DNA from: Zea mays
Lineage: Eukaryota; Streptophyta; Magnoliopsida; Poales; Poaceae
Direction of reading: 5' to 3'
Assembly (NCBI RefSeq): GCF_902167145.1
Contig: NC_050096.1
Span: 78,798,683 to 78,862,682 of the forward strand
DNA: 64,000 bases
The notes beneath the pieces were generated by a model, which made no database searches, was not told where the DNA came from, and saw only the letters and a program-made list of their open reading frames with translations. Of the stretch, positions 32,558 to 43,889 are shown piece by piece. The position numbers and the translations under genes are program-made. The first letter of the stretch is position 1. Each line of letters begins with the position of its first letter.

Positions 32558-33877
32558 TGATAGTCGCCTAGAGGGGGGGTGAATAGGGCGAAACTGAAAT
32601 TTACAAATATAAACACAACTACAAGTCGGGTTAGCGTTAGAAATATAAACGAGTCCGCGAGAGAGGGGGCAAAACAAATCGCAAGCAAATAAGGAGAGTG
32701 ACACGCGGATTTGTTTTACCGAGGTTCGGTTCTTGCAAACCTACTCCCCGTTGAGGAGGCCACAAAGGCCGGGTCTCTTCCAACCCTTCCCTCTCTCAAA
32801 CGGTCCCTCGGACCGAGTGAGCTTCCCTTCTTCTCAATCAACCGGGAACAAAACTTCCCCGCAAGGGCCACCACACAATCGGTGCCTCTTGCCTCGGTTA
32901 CAATTGAGTGTTGATCACAAGAGCAAAAGAGAAAGAAAGAATGCGATCCAAGCGCAAGAGCTCAAATGAACACGGCAAATTACTCTCACTAGTCACTTAG
33001 GGTTTGTGTGGAATTGGAGAGGATTTGATCTCTTTGGGTGTGTCTAGAATTGAATGCCTAGCTCTTGTAAATGGTTGAGAAGTGGAAAACTTGGATGGCA
33101 ATGAATGTGGGGTGGTTGGGGTATTTATAGCCCCAACCACCAAACTTGACCGTTGGCTGGAGGCTTCTGTTCGATGGCGCACCGGACAGTCCGGTGCACA
33201 CCGGACAGTCCGGTGCCCCTGCCACGTCATCACTGCCGTTGGATTCTAGCCGTTGGAGCTTCTGACTTGTGGGCCCGCCTGGGTGTCCGGTGCACACCGG
33301 ACATGCACTGTTTGATGTCCGGTGCACCAGTATGGGCAGCCCTGACATCTGCGCGCGCTGCGCGCGCATTTAATGCTGCGCAGGGAGCCGTTGGCGCCGC
33401 AGAGAGCCGTTGCTCCGCTGGCACACCGGACAGTCCGGTGCACACCGGACAGTCCGGTGAATTTTAGCGGAGCGGCTGCCGCGCGAACCCGAGGCTGGCG
33501 AGTTCAGGAGGCCGAGCTTCCTTGGAGCACCGGACATGTCCGGTGCACACCGGACAGTCCGGTGAATTATAGCGCGCCGGCTTCCGAGAATTCCCGAGAG
33601 TGAAGAGTTGGAGTCTGAGTCCCCTGGTGCACCGGACAAGTACTGTTTACTGTCCGGTGGCACACCGGACAGTCCGGTGCGCCAGACCAGGGGTGCCCTC
33701 GGTTGCCCCTTTGCTCCTTTATTGAATCCAACACTTGATCTTTTTATTGGCTAGATGTGAACCTTTTGCACCTGTATAACTTATACACTAGAGCAAACTA
33801 GTCAGTCCAATATTTGTGTTGGGCAATTCAACCACCAAAATTATTTAGGAACTAGGTGTGAGCCTAATTCCCTTTCA
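32558..33877 (-). repeat. 5' LTR of the Sirevirus
   Basis: 1320 bp, apparently identical to the 3' LTR. It carries the promoter with TATAAATA on minus at 33129-33122 and the palindrome cluster (33177-33682) upstream of it. Confidence 0.93.
33122..33129 (-). promoter_or_regulatory. Sirevirus LTR TATA box
   Basis: On minus, GGGGCTATAAATACCCC is the core promoter of the genomic RNA. The palindrome cluster lies directly upstream, where enhancers would be. Confidence 0.75.
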
Positions 33878-34964
33878 CCATACCAGACTCGTCCATTCCT
33901 GTGGACACGGACTATTCGAATAGGTTTTCAAACTCTGCGCAGAGGTGTACACTTTACCCACTAGTCCGGTTTCTGCGATCTCACCGTCGTGAGACCCGAA
34001 TGCCGAATCTCTTTCTTTCCTCGCACGTTCTAACCTTAACGGTTATACCGGAAGGAGTCAGGCCACCACCATGTCCAAACCGGACAAAACTTTCCCCCTC
34101 CTTATCCTCCCGGTGCTCCCCAGCCTTCATAACCCTGGGGTTGGACCGTACGAGTTCAGATTGAGTGACTGCCCACACAGTCTCGAGTGGTTGTACTTAT
34201 CATGAGTACAGGTAGTGAAAGATGACAAACCGGTCCTTATACGAGGGGACAATCCTTCTGCTCACGCCTAAACCAGCTGAGCCATCACCTTAGGCCCTCC
34301 CCTAAACCAGGGAGTCCCTGATTATCCCACTCACAAGGTGATAAGGGTGAAAACCCTTCATAATACACATTTTGAAAAGCATTTTCTTTTGAAAACTCAC
34401 ACCTTTTCTCAAATCATTTGTAACAAGTATATCAAGTATTGATTGCGGCAAGCGGCTTGGGTGGCCATAATAACTTGTCTCAAAATCATATCATGCATAA
34501 AATAACAGGCTGAGGGTTGTGGTTGTAAAAGCATAGGTAATTTATGCATCAAAGGGATCCAGTGAGCTTGCCGTGCTTATCCAGTGAAGGGGGAAGAAGA
34601 GCTCGCAGAACTGGCTTCTGGCTCCTGGCGTAGACTTCTAGATCTGGCCTCCACGAGACAGTACGAACGCTCCGATAACTATGCAACATGAACAAGCAAA
34701 CATACAAACAAGCAAGTATACCAACAAATATTTAGTATAGTGGTCAGAATAGAGATATATGGATGGGTAGAGTCTTGAGTAGAATCTGTGTCATGTGGTG
34801 TTGAGATACTACTAGTGGTGGAGCGGAGGTGCTTACCACGAGGGTGGACTGGAGGCGAAGCGACACTATGCGTGTAGCCGGTAGAGCGGAGTAACTGAGT
34901 GGGTGGGCGTTTGCCTTGGCTGAGGGTGTTGAGTGTGTGTGGAGAGGGAGAGGGTAGCTGGGTG

Positions 34965-34972
34965 TATTTATA
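34965..34972 (-). promoter_or_regulatory. Downstream TATA box in 5' LTR
   Basis: TATAAATA on minus, inside ACCCAGC-flanked sequence. It is one of two candidate transcription starts for the element RNA. Confidence 0.5.
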
Positions 34973-36156
34973 GCTGGGTGTATGTGGTGTAGCACACTGA
35001 AGTTCACTGTTGGTGAGAATAGTGACAAATGAATCGTCTGACTTAGTCTGAATAGAGAGATTATAGGCAGAATATGGGATAAGAGTATTTTAGGAGTTTT
35101 CTGGATTATGAACCATGCTTATGGGATGACATGGTTGGATAGGGAATAATTCGATAAGAATTTAGAAACGATAATTATTGGAATCTGAGTTTGGAAGACT
35201 GGTTCGAAGGAATCTCAAGTTAAGCGTGCTCAACTTGGAGAAACCTAGGATGGGTGACCAGATGGAAAGTTCCCACTGGAAGGAAAATCACAGTCACCAG
35301 AGTTTGTATAACTGGAATATGGGTCTGGCTGGTCTTAGGTGGACTGGACAACATGATGGATGAGTAGTTGAAATTTGGGGTGATCGGATGATCGATGAAT
35401 AGTAACGGTGAATAGTAACGGTAAATAGTAACGGTAAAAAGTAAACGGTAAAAAGTAATGGTAAATAGTAACGGTAAAAAGTAACGGTAAATAGTAACAG
35501 TAAAAAGTAACGGTAAATAGTAACGGTAAAAAGTAACGGTAAAAAGTAACGGTGAATAGTAACGGTAAAAAGTAACGGTAAATAGTAACGGTAAATATTA
35601 ACGGTAAAAGTAACGGTAAATAGTAACAGTAAATAGTGATGGTGAATAGTTCGTATGAACGAACGATGAACGATGGATAGGAACTATGAACGAACGATGA
35701 ACGATCGGATGATCGAACGAACGAACGATCGGAATTTCGGCAGCATAACGGCAGGAAAAAGATTATTTGGACGAACGAACGGACGAACGATCGAACGATC
35801 GAACGATCGGACGAACGGACGAACGAACCATGAACGATCGGACGAACGATCAAACGATCGGACGAACGAACGATCGGAATTTCGGCAGCATAACGGCAGG
35901 AAAAAGATTATTTGGACGAACGAACGAACGAACGATCGAACGATCGGACGAACGAACCATGAACGATCGGACGAACGATCGAACGATCGGACGAACGAAC
36001 GAACAAACTAAGAACAGGGGGACGAACGATCGAAGAACGACCGAACGATCCTTGTGCTAGTGTGTGCTTGTGTGGAACATGGAGTGGGTGTGTGTGTGGG
36101 GGAGAGAGTTGCCATGAAATGGCTTGGGGTGGGATGAGAGGAGGCCCTTGCCCCTC

Positions 36157-36164
36157 TATTTATA
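36157..36164 (-). promoter_or_regulatory. Upstream TATA box in 5' LTR
   Basis: TATAAATA on minus lies about 460 bp inside the LTR start, upstream of the CGAN array. A transcript from here would carry the whole array in its leader. Confidence 0.5.
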
Positions 36165-36627
36165 GCCATGGTGGGGGATTAGGGGGAGGGATGAGAGGAT
36201 TAGTGGGAGGATGAGAGGATTAGTGGGAGATTAGCATGGATTTGTCTTATATGAGTGTAATTAGCTTGTAGAGCTCACCGTATGACACCGGAGGCATACA
36301 TATACGTATGAGCATGAAGAAAGTTATGAATAAAATATTTGTGGGGGCTTGAAAAATGATTCTGAAGGTATTTCTTAGGAAGAAAATACTTGGAGATATA
36401 TCGGTGGAATATTTGGGTAGTATTTCTGAAAGAGTTTGAGGGTGATCACTGGGGAAATTTTGTAGGATATTTTGTGGAGGATTTTAGAGAGAATATGGAC
36501 CACTATATTTTACTTGCTGATATCAACTTGCAAACAAACATCTTGAAATGAAATTTGAAATTCATTTTTAATTTAGAGGGAGTTTGAGAAAATTTCAGGA
36601 TTTGAATTTTTGGGATGCTACATGTCG

Positions 36628-37052
36628 TCATGCACTTTTTCCTCTGACGCGTGAAGAAGCTTATAAAACTCCTGCACTTCATCTGGTGTAGCCTGTTCTG
36701 AGGCCAATGTTGGATACTCTCTACTAATATCAGCCACCAAGTCATCCATCCGATCCTCCTCCTTATCATCAATTCTTTCTGACTCTGTGATATTCTGCTC
36801 TACTTCTCCATGTGAGCGCCACACAAGATAGTTAGGCATAAACCCATTCTTGCAAAGGTGATGCTCCAGTTCTTCGATCTTTCTCACATACTTAAAATTC
36901 CGACACTTGGTACACGGACACTTCACCACACGAGGTCCACCAGAAAATGTGAGATCCACGAATTGTTTTGCAACCCTAACCCATTCCTTTGAGTGACCTA
37001 GAGTCACACTATTGAATCCATCATACATCGCCCTTCTTCTATTGTCATCCAT
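36628..37052 (-). pseudogene. tnp2: CACTA transposase TNP2, N-terminal exon
   Basis: It starts at ATG 37052 and encodes a transposase-associated domain with a Cys-rich core (VKCPCTKCRN, later HHLCKNGF) and an acidic tail. The frame runs into the target duplication TGTCG (36623-36627). Joining base 36623 to 17291, with the retrotransposon and one TSD removed, keeps the frame into the TNP2 catalytic part. An in-frame upstream extension to 37160 exists, but its hydrophobic AT-rich sequence does not look coding, so I chose the internal ATG. Confidence 0.85.
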
Positions 37053-39950
37053 TTCCAAAACTAAATAACCCAATGTATAAAAAATGTGTAAATAAACATC
37101 TTTAAGCATATAAACGTAAATAAAAAATGTGTAAATAAACATCATTAAGCATACAAACATAAATAAAAAATGTGTAAATAAACATCATTAAGCCCTTCTT
37201 CTATTAGGAAGGATCACTAGACATAAAAAACATTTAACCAAACATTGAACCTAACATTGATTAATTTACAATGAACAAGAAATTATGCATCAATTGTAAC
37301 AACTACCCAAAAATCATGCATCAAATTTTAACTAACAAACTAATTCTAATAATATGCATCAAAGAAAGAAGAAAAATACCTTCACGGAGACCGTCAAGGT
37401 GGTGATGGTCGAGGAGACGCGGGTCGGCCTGTAGTTAGAGTGGAGAGAGAGACCGGAGACTAGAGTCAAATGGGCCTACAATTAGATGGAAACACGGCTT
37501 TAGGTTTCATAAAAAATGCAACAGTCAATGCAAGGAGGTGGGGTGTTGCTTGCTGCTTGTGTTAAAATTTATGCGTTTGTTAAAATTCAAAAGTAAGAAG
37601 CTGGCCTCACATTGAGTCCACTTGATGTCGGGCAACCAGTGCAAGGAAACAAGGATATATCAAATTCAGTATGACACTAACTACCTTAGAAATTTGGAGA
37701 AACTTTGCATAGAACAAAACATAACTATACACCCTGCTACCCAATACCCAGCCACCCAGAAAAATAACTATACGCAGCTGCAAGTTTTTTTCTTCCTATT
37801 CTTACTTTAGGACATCTACAACTTCTGAATTCAAATGAAGAAACAACACCCATGCAACAAAGAGAGCACAAAAAAGGCAGTAACTACTAACTAGTATCAC
37901 ACTACCTCAGATCTGAAATTTGGTTATTTTTAGTTTGCCTTATTATGATATTGGTTCACTATTGTGTAGGATGGTGACAGATATTCCTGAAACAACTAGT
38001 GTCAACTTCCAGCTCCTTTGCAAGTTGTTGCATCCTATGGACCATGAGGGGCAAAGCTGCCTAAATGCCAAAGAAATAGAATACATGCTTTTATTGACTG
38101 CTGACAGGAACAAGCATGTCTACCTTATAATAGTTGGATTGCCTTTTGTAAAGCTTAGCGCGCCGAAATAAATCCAGTCTTTCAGCTTGGCAGAAATAGT
38201 GCCCCTCAAACAATTCCTAGGACATTTAAGAAATATGAGGGAGAGATAGAATGAAAAATCTAAGGAAAACGAAAATGAGAATATCTGTCCAAACTCCTAT
38301 GCCCTTTCTGCTTTCAGTTTTGAAAAGAAGAATTGCAATTAAAATCTTGATGATCCATAGCTATCACATAAATTTACCTGAACGAGTACAATCTTTGCTC
38401 CTTTCTTGTGTGCTTCTCTAATCAACCAGTAAAACAAGTGATCAGTCCCTAAGCTTTCATGATTTTTCAGCGATGTAATTTAAATCTGGGTGCATGTGGG
38501 TGTGTGCTGAGTGTTGTACATCCAACTATCTTTTTTAATGCAATGACATGTAGCTCTCCAGCATGTTTAAGCAAAAAATAAAATAAAATACAGAGTGATA
38601 GCTAAAACTGAAAAACATGTATTCCATGTCATTTTAAGTAAAATAATTCCAATGGTGGATGTCTAAATCTCCTAGGGTAGTCAGAATATATTTCTAATTC
38701 TAAATCTTGTAAAAGTTCTAAAACTGTTGAATTTTGAACACACAAGATGATGTAATACTGACCAAAAAAAGTTCTAAAACTTGTGACTTAATGACTGACT
38801 ATCCAGCAGAGAATGACGGTGAAAGTAAATGAATGCCACATTGACACTAATGGCGAGTATTAGATCAAAAAAACAATAAAAATTTAGAACATCCACCAAG
38901 CTCATAACAATAAAAAAGCTTCGTCACAAAAAAAATGCACTGAACTAAAGCTATGACTTAAAATATGCTACATGTATGGAAATGAAGTAGCAAAGGGAAG
39001 TAACAGAAAGTTAGAAACAGAGTAAGTTCAAGAAATTCAATCCAGCAAGATAAACCACACTGTTGTTATGATGCACCAACATGGGGTGCAAGAAATTTGC
39101 CATTGCAAATGAAGTGAAGACGAGACAGTTTTTGGAATTCAGAGTTTTGTTTTTCACTAAAATATATAATCAAAACAAAGTATAGTGCATCCAACTGGGT
39201 TTCCTACAAAGCTTTCCTAGAAAAGTGGCACAAGAGTTAAAACTGCAGAGGGTGGAAAACTGACACATCAAGCATATCGTTGCTAATTTACCAAGATGCG
39301 CTTCGGTTTGAAAACTCGGCTAAATTGTAGATAGGAACCAAGTCTGTAGTGCTTTTTTGGTGGAGACCATACAACTACAGAAACAGGCTTGGAGACAGAC
39401 TTTTTACTTTACTGTACTAGAATATAGGAAAGCTTGTACCATAAGTAACCCAAATCCCAACAGCTGAACAAGCAGAAACATAGTAGCATAACTAATAAAG
39501 CCACTAACTTAGTAGCATAACTAATAAAGCAATCAGGTAGAACTCAGTTTCAATCTAGCCCATTGTCGGAGTCTGGATATATTGATATTAAACACAAACA
39601 AGTATTTAATAGTGTAAATCCAACACTAAAATTGTTAGTAGTGCTGATAATGCCAAGTGTGTGGACATAAAACCGATCAGTGGAAGTGATAAGAGCAATG
39701 ACACCAGTGATAAGAGCAATGACACCGTCGATGCTAATGTGAAATCCAATTATGGATTTGTTGCAAATAGTGATGCTATCAACAACGATGTATAGACTAA
39801 CACTGGAAGTGTCGACAACAGCGATGATTACAGCATTGACTCAAAACCAAACATTGGCTGGGTTGCTACAAGCATACAGAGGTTGGAGAGCAGTATGGGG
39901 TAATACAGGTGATACAACAGGTGACTCACGACAGGAGGCTCATGGCAGGA
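37053..39950 (-). other. CACTA 5' non-coding region
   Basis: About 2.9 kb of AT-rich sequence lie between the transposase start and the GC-rich block. No gene is supported on either strand. Short direct repeats occur near 39483-39530 (AGTAGCATAACTAATAAAGC twice) and near 39690-39727 (AGAGCAATGACACC twice). It probably holds the first intron and 5' UTR of the transposase transcript. Confidence 0.55.
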
Positions 39951-39959
39951 GGTGGCAAC

Positions 39960-40420
39960 TGGTGATGGATGGCGTGACTGGCGATGGAGGTGGCGTGACT
40001 AGGTTGCCGTTGATGTCGCGGGGGGTCAGGCGGCCACGCCCGCGGAGAACAGAGGCGGTGCCACCACTGGCAACCACGGAGGACGATGGAGGAGGATAGA
40101 GGCGAGACGAGCTTGGGTGGCCTTGCGGCGGAGGACGACTGGCGACCGCGAAGGACGATGGCGGAGGACGAGCTTGGGCGGCCTTGCGGTGGCGAGGTGC
40201 TAGCGGCAGCGCGGTCAGCTTTGGATGTGGGGCGGCGGCGCTGTGAGCTTCGCCTGCGGGGCAGCGAGCCGAGGAAGGGATTTGGTGAGCTGGCGGCGGC
40301 GGCGCAGTGCTGTGCAGGCGGGGTCGGTGTTCGGCGGCCGGTGTTGTGGCGGCGGCGCGGTGGGCTGGAAAGGGCTGGTGAGAGAGAGGCTCGGGGCTGC
40401 GCGGGTTAGGGATTTAGGTG
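39960..40420 (-). promoter_or_regulatory. GC-rich block next to the CACTA terminus
   Basis: About 460 bp of CpG- and GGCGGC-rich sequence stand out from the AT-rich surroundings, directly inside the subterminal repeats. In Spm a GC-rich first-exon region (downstream control region) next to the promoter is a methylation-sensitive control element. By position this block could be the equivalent. Open frames here on + look like composition artefacts. Confidence 0.5.
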
Positions 40421-40439
40421 TTTTGGGTTAAGATCGACG

Positions 40440-40638
40440 GTGTCCAGTTGGCCCATGAACTTAACTTAAGAATGTGGGTACCCACGCTCCTAATGAGTTA
40501 AGTTCGACGATTTTGGCTAGGGCCCATGAACTTAATTTAAGAACGTGGGTACCCACATTTTGAACTACACCCATGAACTTAACTCGTGTAAGAACGTTGG
40601 TACCCACGTTCTTAGTTTTACCCACGAACATTTATCAG
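40440..40638. repeat. Subterminal repeats of the CACTA element
   Basis: Three degenerate units start near 40453, 40521 and 40570. Each has CCCATGAACTTAA followed by AAGAA(C/T)GT(G/T)GGTACCCAC. The core GTGGGTACCCAC is a perfect palindrome in the first two. Such repeats bind the element-encoded TNPA-type protein in known CACTA elements; no TNPA gene is visible here. Confidence 0.75.
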
Positions 40639-40650
40639 TTTCTTGTAGTG
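40639..40650. repeat. CACTA terminal inverted repeat (right end)
   Basis: TTTCTTGTAGTG is the complement of CACTACAAGAAA, the canonical CACTA terminus. The next base begins retrotransposon RT-coding sequence. Confidence 0.85.
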
Positions 40651-40653
40651 ATG

Positions 40654-42746
40654 TGGCTGCTTCCCATGCTGCGGTTAGTGTGGCACTTGTACAGGAGAAA
40701 CAAGATGGCCAAATAAAAAGCAAGCACTGATATACTTCATCTCCAAAGTACTCAGCCCATCAAAGAAAAATTACACAGAATTGGAGAAGGTACTGTATGC
40801 TGTATTGATGGCCTCCAGAAAGCTTCGACATTACTTCCAAGCATATCATATAATAGTGCCTTCATCACAACCCTTAAAGGACATAATGAGGAACAGAGAA
40901 GCAACAGGAAGGGTCAAAAAAATGGGCCGCAGAACTCAATGAATTCACCATTGATTATGTACATAGATCTTCAATACAATCTCAGGCGTTAGCAGAGTTC
41001 ATTGCTGATTGGACGCCAGGGGCTCAGATGAAGAAACAATAAAAGATGCCGAAGCTTGGACGATATTTTGCGATGGGTCGTGGGGGACCTTCGGTGCAGG
41101 GGCAGCTGCTGTCCTGGTTGCACCTTCCAAAGTCAGAACATGTTATGCAATAAAATTGGACTTCAGTTGTACAAATAATATTGTCGAGTATGAAGCTCTT
41201 CTCTTGGGGCTTCGGAAGCTAAAGGCAATGGGAATAAGAAGAGCAATCCTCAAGACTGATTCACAAGTTATATCGGGTCATGTGGACAAAAGCTGTAAGG
41301 CAAGAGACCCGAAGCTTGAAAAGTATTTAGATGCAGTCCGAAGGTTGGAAGCCTCTTTTGAAGGATTTTCTGTAAAAAATATCCCAAGGGGAGAGAACGA
41401 GCATGCAAACTTATTAGCTAAATCAGCGGCACAGGGCTCCCTTTACCTTCAGAAGTATTTTTTGAAACAATAAAAGCACCTTCGGTTGAGCTCATGGAAA
41501 GAGCAGTGCTCACAATTTCACCTGTACATAGTGAAGATTGGAGGACTGAAATTGTATCCTTCCTCCAGGGCAACTATCTTTCGGACGACGAAGGTTATAA
41601 TAAAAGAATGGAGGCAAGGACAAGACCATATGTAATAATAGAAGGGGAGTTATACAAGCACGGAGTTTGCTCTCCATTGCTCAAGTGTTTATCCAAAACC
41701 GAAGGACAAAAATTAATGAAAGAGATACATGTAGGACTGTGTGGGGCCCACATTGGGTCTAGGCATCTGCTGGGAAAGGTTTTCTGACAAGATTTCTACT
41801 GGCCGAATGCAGATTCGGATGTAGCAGAATTAGTACATAAATGTGAAAATTGCCAAAGATGTGCCAGAGATCAGAAGCAACCTTCGTCTTTGACTCAACT
41901 AATACAACCAACTTGGCCATTGCAAAGATGGGGTTTGGATCTGTTAGGACCACTCCCATCAGCACAGGGCAATTTGAAATATGTTGTGGTGGTAGTGGAA
42001 TTGAAGCAAAGCCTTTGGCCACAATAACTTCGGCCACAATACAAAAATTCTTTTGGAAAAACATCGTTTGCCGCTTCGACGTGCCGAAGGCTATCACTGT
42101 TGATAATGGAACTCAGTTCGATGCCGAGACTTTTAAAGCTTTTTGTAGTTAAATTGGTACAAAAATACACTTTGCATCAGTAAGGCATCCTGAGTCAAAT
42201 GGATTGGTAGAAAGGGCAAATGGAATCATAATAACATGAATGATGAAGTTGATTTTCAATCAGCCTAAAGGAAAGTGGCCAGACGAGTTAATAAAGGTGG
42301 TTTGGAGCCACAACAATGTTGTATCAAGGTCAACAGGGTTTACTCCGTTTAAGCTTCTGTTCGGTGACGAAGCAATAACACCAGAGGAAGCAAGAACGGG
42401 TTCAATAAGAACCTTAGCTTTGACAGAAGATGAAAGTGACTGTCAAGTAACAAAAGATACCATAGAAGGGACCAGACTTCAAGCCATAGAACACATCAAC
42501 AAATACCAGGCCGAAACAATAAAATGGCGAGACAGAAGAGTTAAGTTGAAAAATATCAAGCCAGGTCATTTAGTCCTTCGAAGGGTGGCTAACCGTGATA
42601 CAATAGGGAAGCTTCAGCTTAAATGGGAAGGCCCTTTCTTGGTGGTATCTTCGTCAAGACTCGATTCTTACAAACTGAAGGATATGAACGACAACGACAT
42701 ACCCAGGTCTTGGAATGCGGATGAGCTTCGGCGATATTATGTGTAA
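40654..42746 (+). pseudogene. pol: pol remnant: RNase H, second RNase H, integrase
   Basis: Encoded in order: end of RT with the RT-linked RNase H (40654-41000; KNYTELEKVLYAVLMASRKL), a second RNase H domain (41055-41440; FCDGSW, VEYEALLLG, KTDSQV), integrase zinc region (41720-41870), core (41930-42230; WGLDLLGP, VDNGTQFDAETF, VERANG) and a C-terminal tail (KWEGPFLV). Frameshifts occur in A runs near 40717 and 40919 and near 41010. Stops include TAA 41471, TGA near 41786 (expected CGA), TAA 42150 and TGA near 42238. The last 168 codons are open to TAA 42746. Confidence 0.85.
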
Positions 42747-42929
42747 TTGATGTAATTTTCTTATTTTCCCTATGGCACCCTTTTCTTTCAAGAGGGGAGA
42801 AAGGTTTTTAATGGGGCCATAGGTTGTAATTTTCAATTTTTCTTGTTTAGCCCTATGTAATACAAGGGCCAAATTCCCCCAAGAATGTAACATGTAACAA
42901 CAGAATCCACACCATCGAGTGCAAAAAGA

Positions 42930-43275
42930 CAAGGAAAAGCTCAAAAGTCGTCCCTAAGGGGATGCAGAGCTAAAATGTCACCTAAGTAAAAGGTGAAGAA
43001 GTTACAAAGTCGTTCCTAAGGGAGCGCAGAGTAAGTTCTGAAGCTCAAAAAAGTCGTTCCTAAGGGAGCGCAGAGTAAGTTCTGAAGCTCAAAAGTCGTT
43101 CATAAGGGAATGCAGAGCCAAAATACCACCTAAATCAGAGGTGAAGAAGCTCCAAAGTCGTTCCTAAGGGGATGCAGAGCTTAGCTCCAAAGTTGTTCCT
43201 AAGGGGATACAGAGCTCAAATACCACCTAAGTAAAAGGTGAAGAGACTCCAAAGTCGTTCCTAAGGGGATGCAGA
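42930..43275 (+). repeat. Degenerate tandem repeat after pol
   Basis: Seven units carry AAAGTCGTTCCTAAGGGGA followed by TGCAGAGC. Some alternate with a spacer containing CACCTAAGTAAAAGGTGAAG. Spacing is irregular (about 50-90 bp). A comparable array follows pol in the element at 61619. No function is evident. Confidence 0.8.
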
Positions 43276-43686
43276 TTCTGGGTGTGGTTTTGTGTGTGTT
43301 TGTGTCATACATTTGCATGTCTCATCACATCATTTTTTGCATTCATATAAGCACCCATTAGACATTCGTAGGATCATCATTATCATCATGACATGAAGCA
43401 CAGGTGCTAACAGGAAAGAAAACATATGCTTGTCTATGGTAGCAAAATGCTTCGTTGAATACGAAGATGCTTCGTCTCAGATACAACATAATGTATGGAG
43501 GTGCTTCGTCTTCAATGAAAAACGCTTCGTTGTGAACGAAAAGAAGGGAAGGTGTTTTTCGCCTTCAGCTCAAAAAACTGTAAGTGTTGGTTTCGCTCAC
43601 AACAAAGCAATTCATACATAGACAAAGAGGTAAGATTATATTACAAGGTATGGACAAATATGTACAATATTCTGCTCAAATGTCGA
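43276..43686. other. Spacer, no gene seen
   Basis: AT-rich with several CTTCG motifs. It lies between the tandem repeat and the last exon of the antisense gene, so it may include the 3' UTR of that transcript. Confidence 0.5.
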
Positions 43687-43806
43687 TTACAATCTTTCGC
43701 CAAAAAGGAGTCTATGTTTTTCTATAGATAAATGCAAGACTGGAATCCTAAAGTCTTCAGGACCTTCAGAACATGCTTTAGGCCAATGGTCTTTGGCACC
43801 ACCATC
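43687..43806 (-). pseudogene. Antisense gene, exon 3
   Basis: A CTACAG acceptor precedes 43806. The exon encodes 39 residues starting DGGAKDHWPKACSEG, then a stop at 43687. It joins exon 2 in phase 0 across an 83-nt intron with GT (43889-43888) and AG (43808-43807). It supplies the C-terminus. Confidence 0.6.
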
Positions 43807-43889
43807 CTGTAGATAGGTAAAGGAATAAGTTGGTCGACAATCCAATAAAGGTAAACTAAGGTAAAAACGCAAAGATAAAAATTTCATAC

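Larger units (their letters stand above)
24366..33877 (-). mobile_element. Opie/Ji-type Sirevirus (Ty1/Copia), TSD CCATA
   Basis: On minus it starts TGAAAGGGAATTAGGC at 33877 and ends GGCGACTATCA at 24366, flanked by CCATA (24361-24365 and 33878-33882). Both LTRs are 1320 bp and offset by exactly 8192 bp. Every open frame I compared between them has the same length and the same translation, so they appear identical. It has a Met-tRNA primer site, a long gag, PR-IN-RT-RNase H pol, repeated polypurine tracts and the CACCGGACAGTCCGGTG palindromes known from Sireviruses. It is the youngest insertion in the window. Opie versus Ji is a judgement from memory. Confidence 0.92.
17297..36622 (-). mobile_element. 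Non-autonomous LTR retrotransposon with 3.4-kb LTRs, TSD TGTCG
   Basis: On the minus strand the element starts TGTAGCATCCC at 36622 and ends GGGACGCTTCA at 17297. It is flanked by TGTCG on both sides (17292-17296 and 36623-36627). Without the nested Opie-like copy it is about 9.8 kb: two LTRs of about 3.4 kb and a 3.0-kb interior. It has an initiator-Met-tRNA-type primer site and a polypurine-like tract but no protease, RT, RNase H or integrase, so it must be moved by another element's enzymes. The interior holds a coiled-coil protein frame and a small membrane-protein ORF. LTR differences, judged by eye, are about 1%. I do not recognise the family; long LTRs and the Met primer site suggest a chromovirus relative. 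Confidence 0.88.
33883..36622 (-). repeat. 5' LTR of the non-autonomous element, 5' portion
   Basis: Homologous to about 17967-20680. It carries the minus-strand promoter with TATA boxes at 36164-36157 and 34972-34965, the 13-bp array (35400-35640) and the CGAN array (35655-36045). Open frames through the arrays are not genes. Confidence 0.9.
14620..40650 (-). mobile_element. CACTA (En/Spm-type) DNA transposon, 3' end missing, split by a 19.3-kb retrotransposon
   Basis: The right end is TTTCTTGTAGTG (40639-40650), the inverted form of the CACTACAAGAAA terminus of CACTA elements. It is preceded by palindromic subterminal repeats and a GC-rich block. The minus strand encodes a TNP2-type transposase in two parts, 37052-36628 and 17291-14610. 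The 17297-36622 insertion lies between them, and removing it restores the reading frame. The left terminus is absent: sequence changes to an LTR fragment near 14620 inside the transposase C-terminal region. The element had inserted in the RT region of the Gypsy element at 40651; a 3-bp TSD (possibly ATG) cannot be verified because the other flank is lost. Confidence 0.87.

Noticed and set aside
40086..40431. Candidate Arg/Gly-rich protein in the CACTA element
   Set aside because: Frames depend on GGCGGC-rich composition, occur in overlapping versions, and lie opposite to the transposase strand. A regulatory GC-rich block is more likely.
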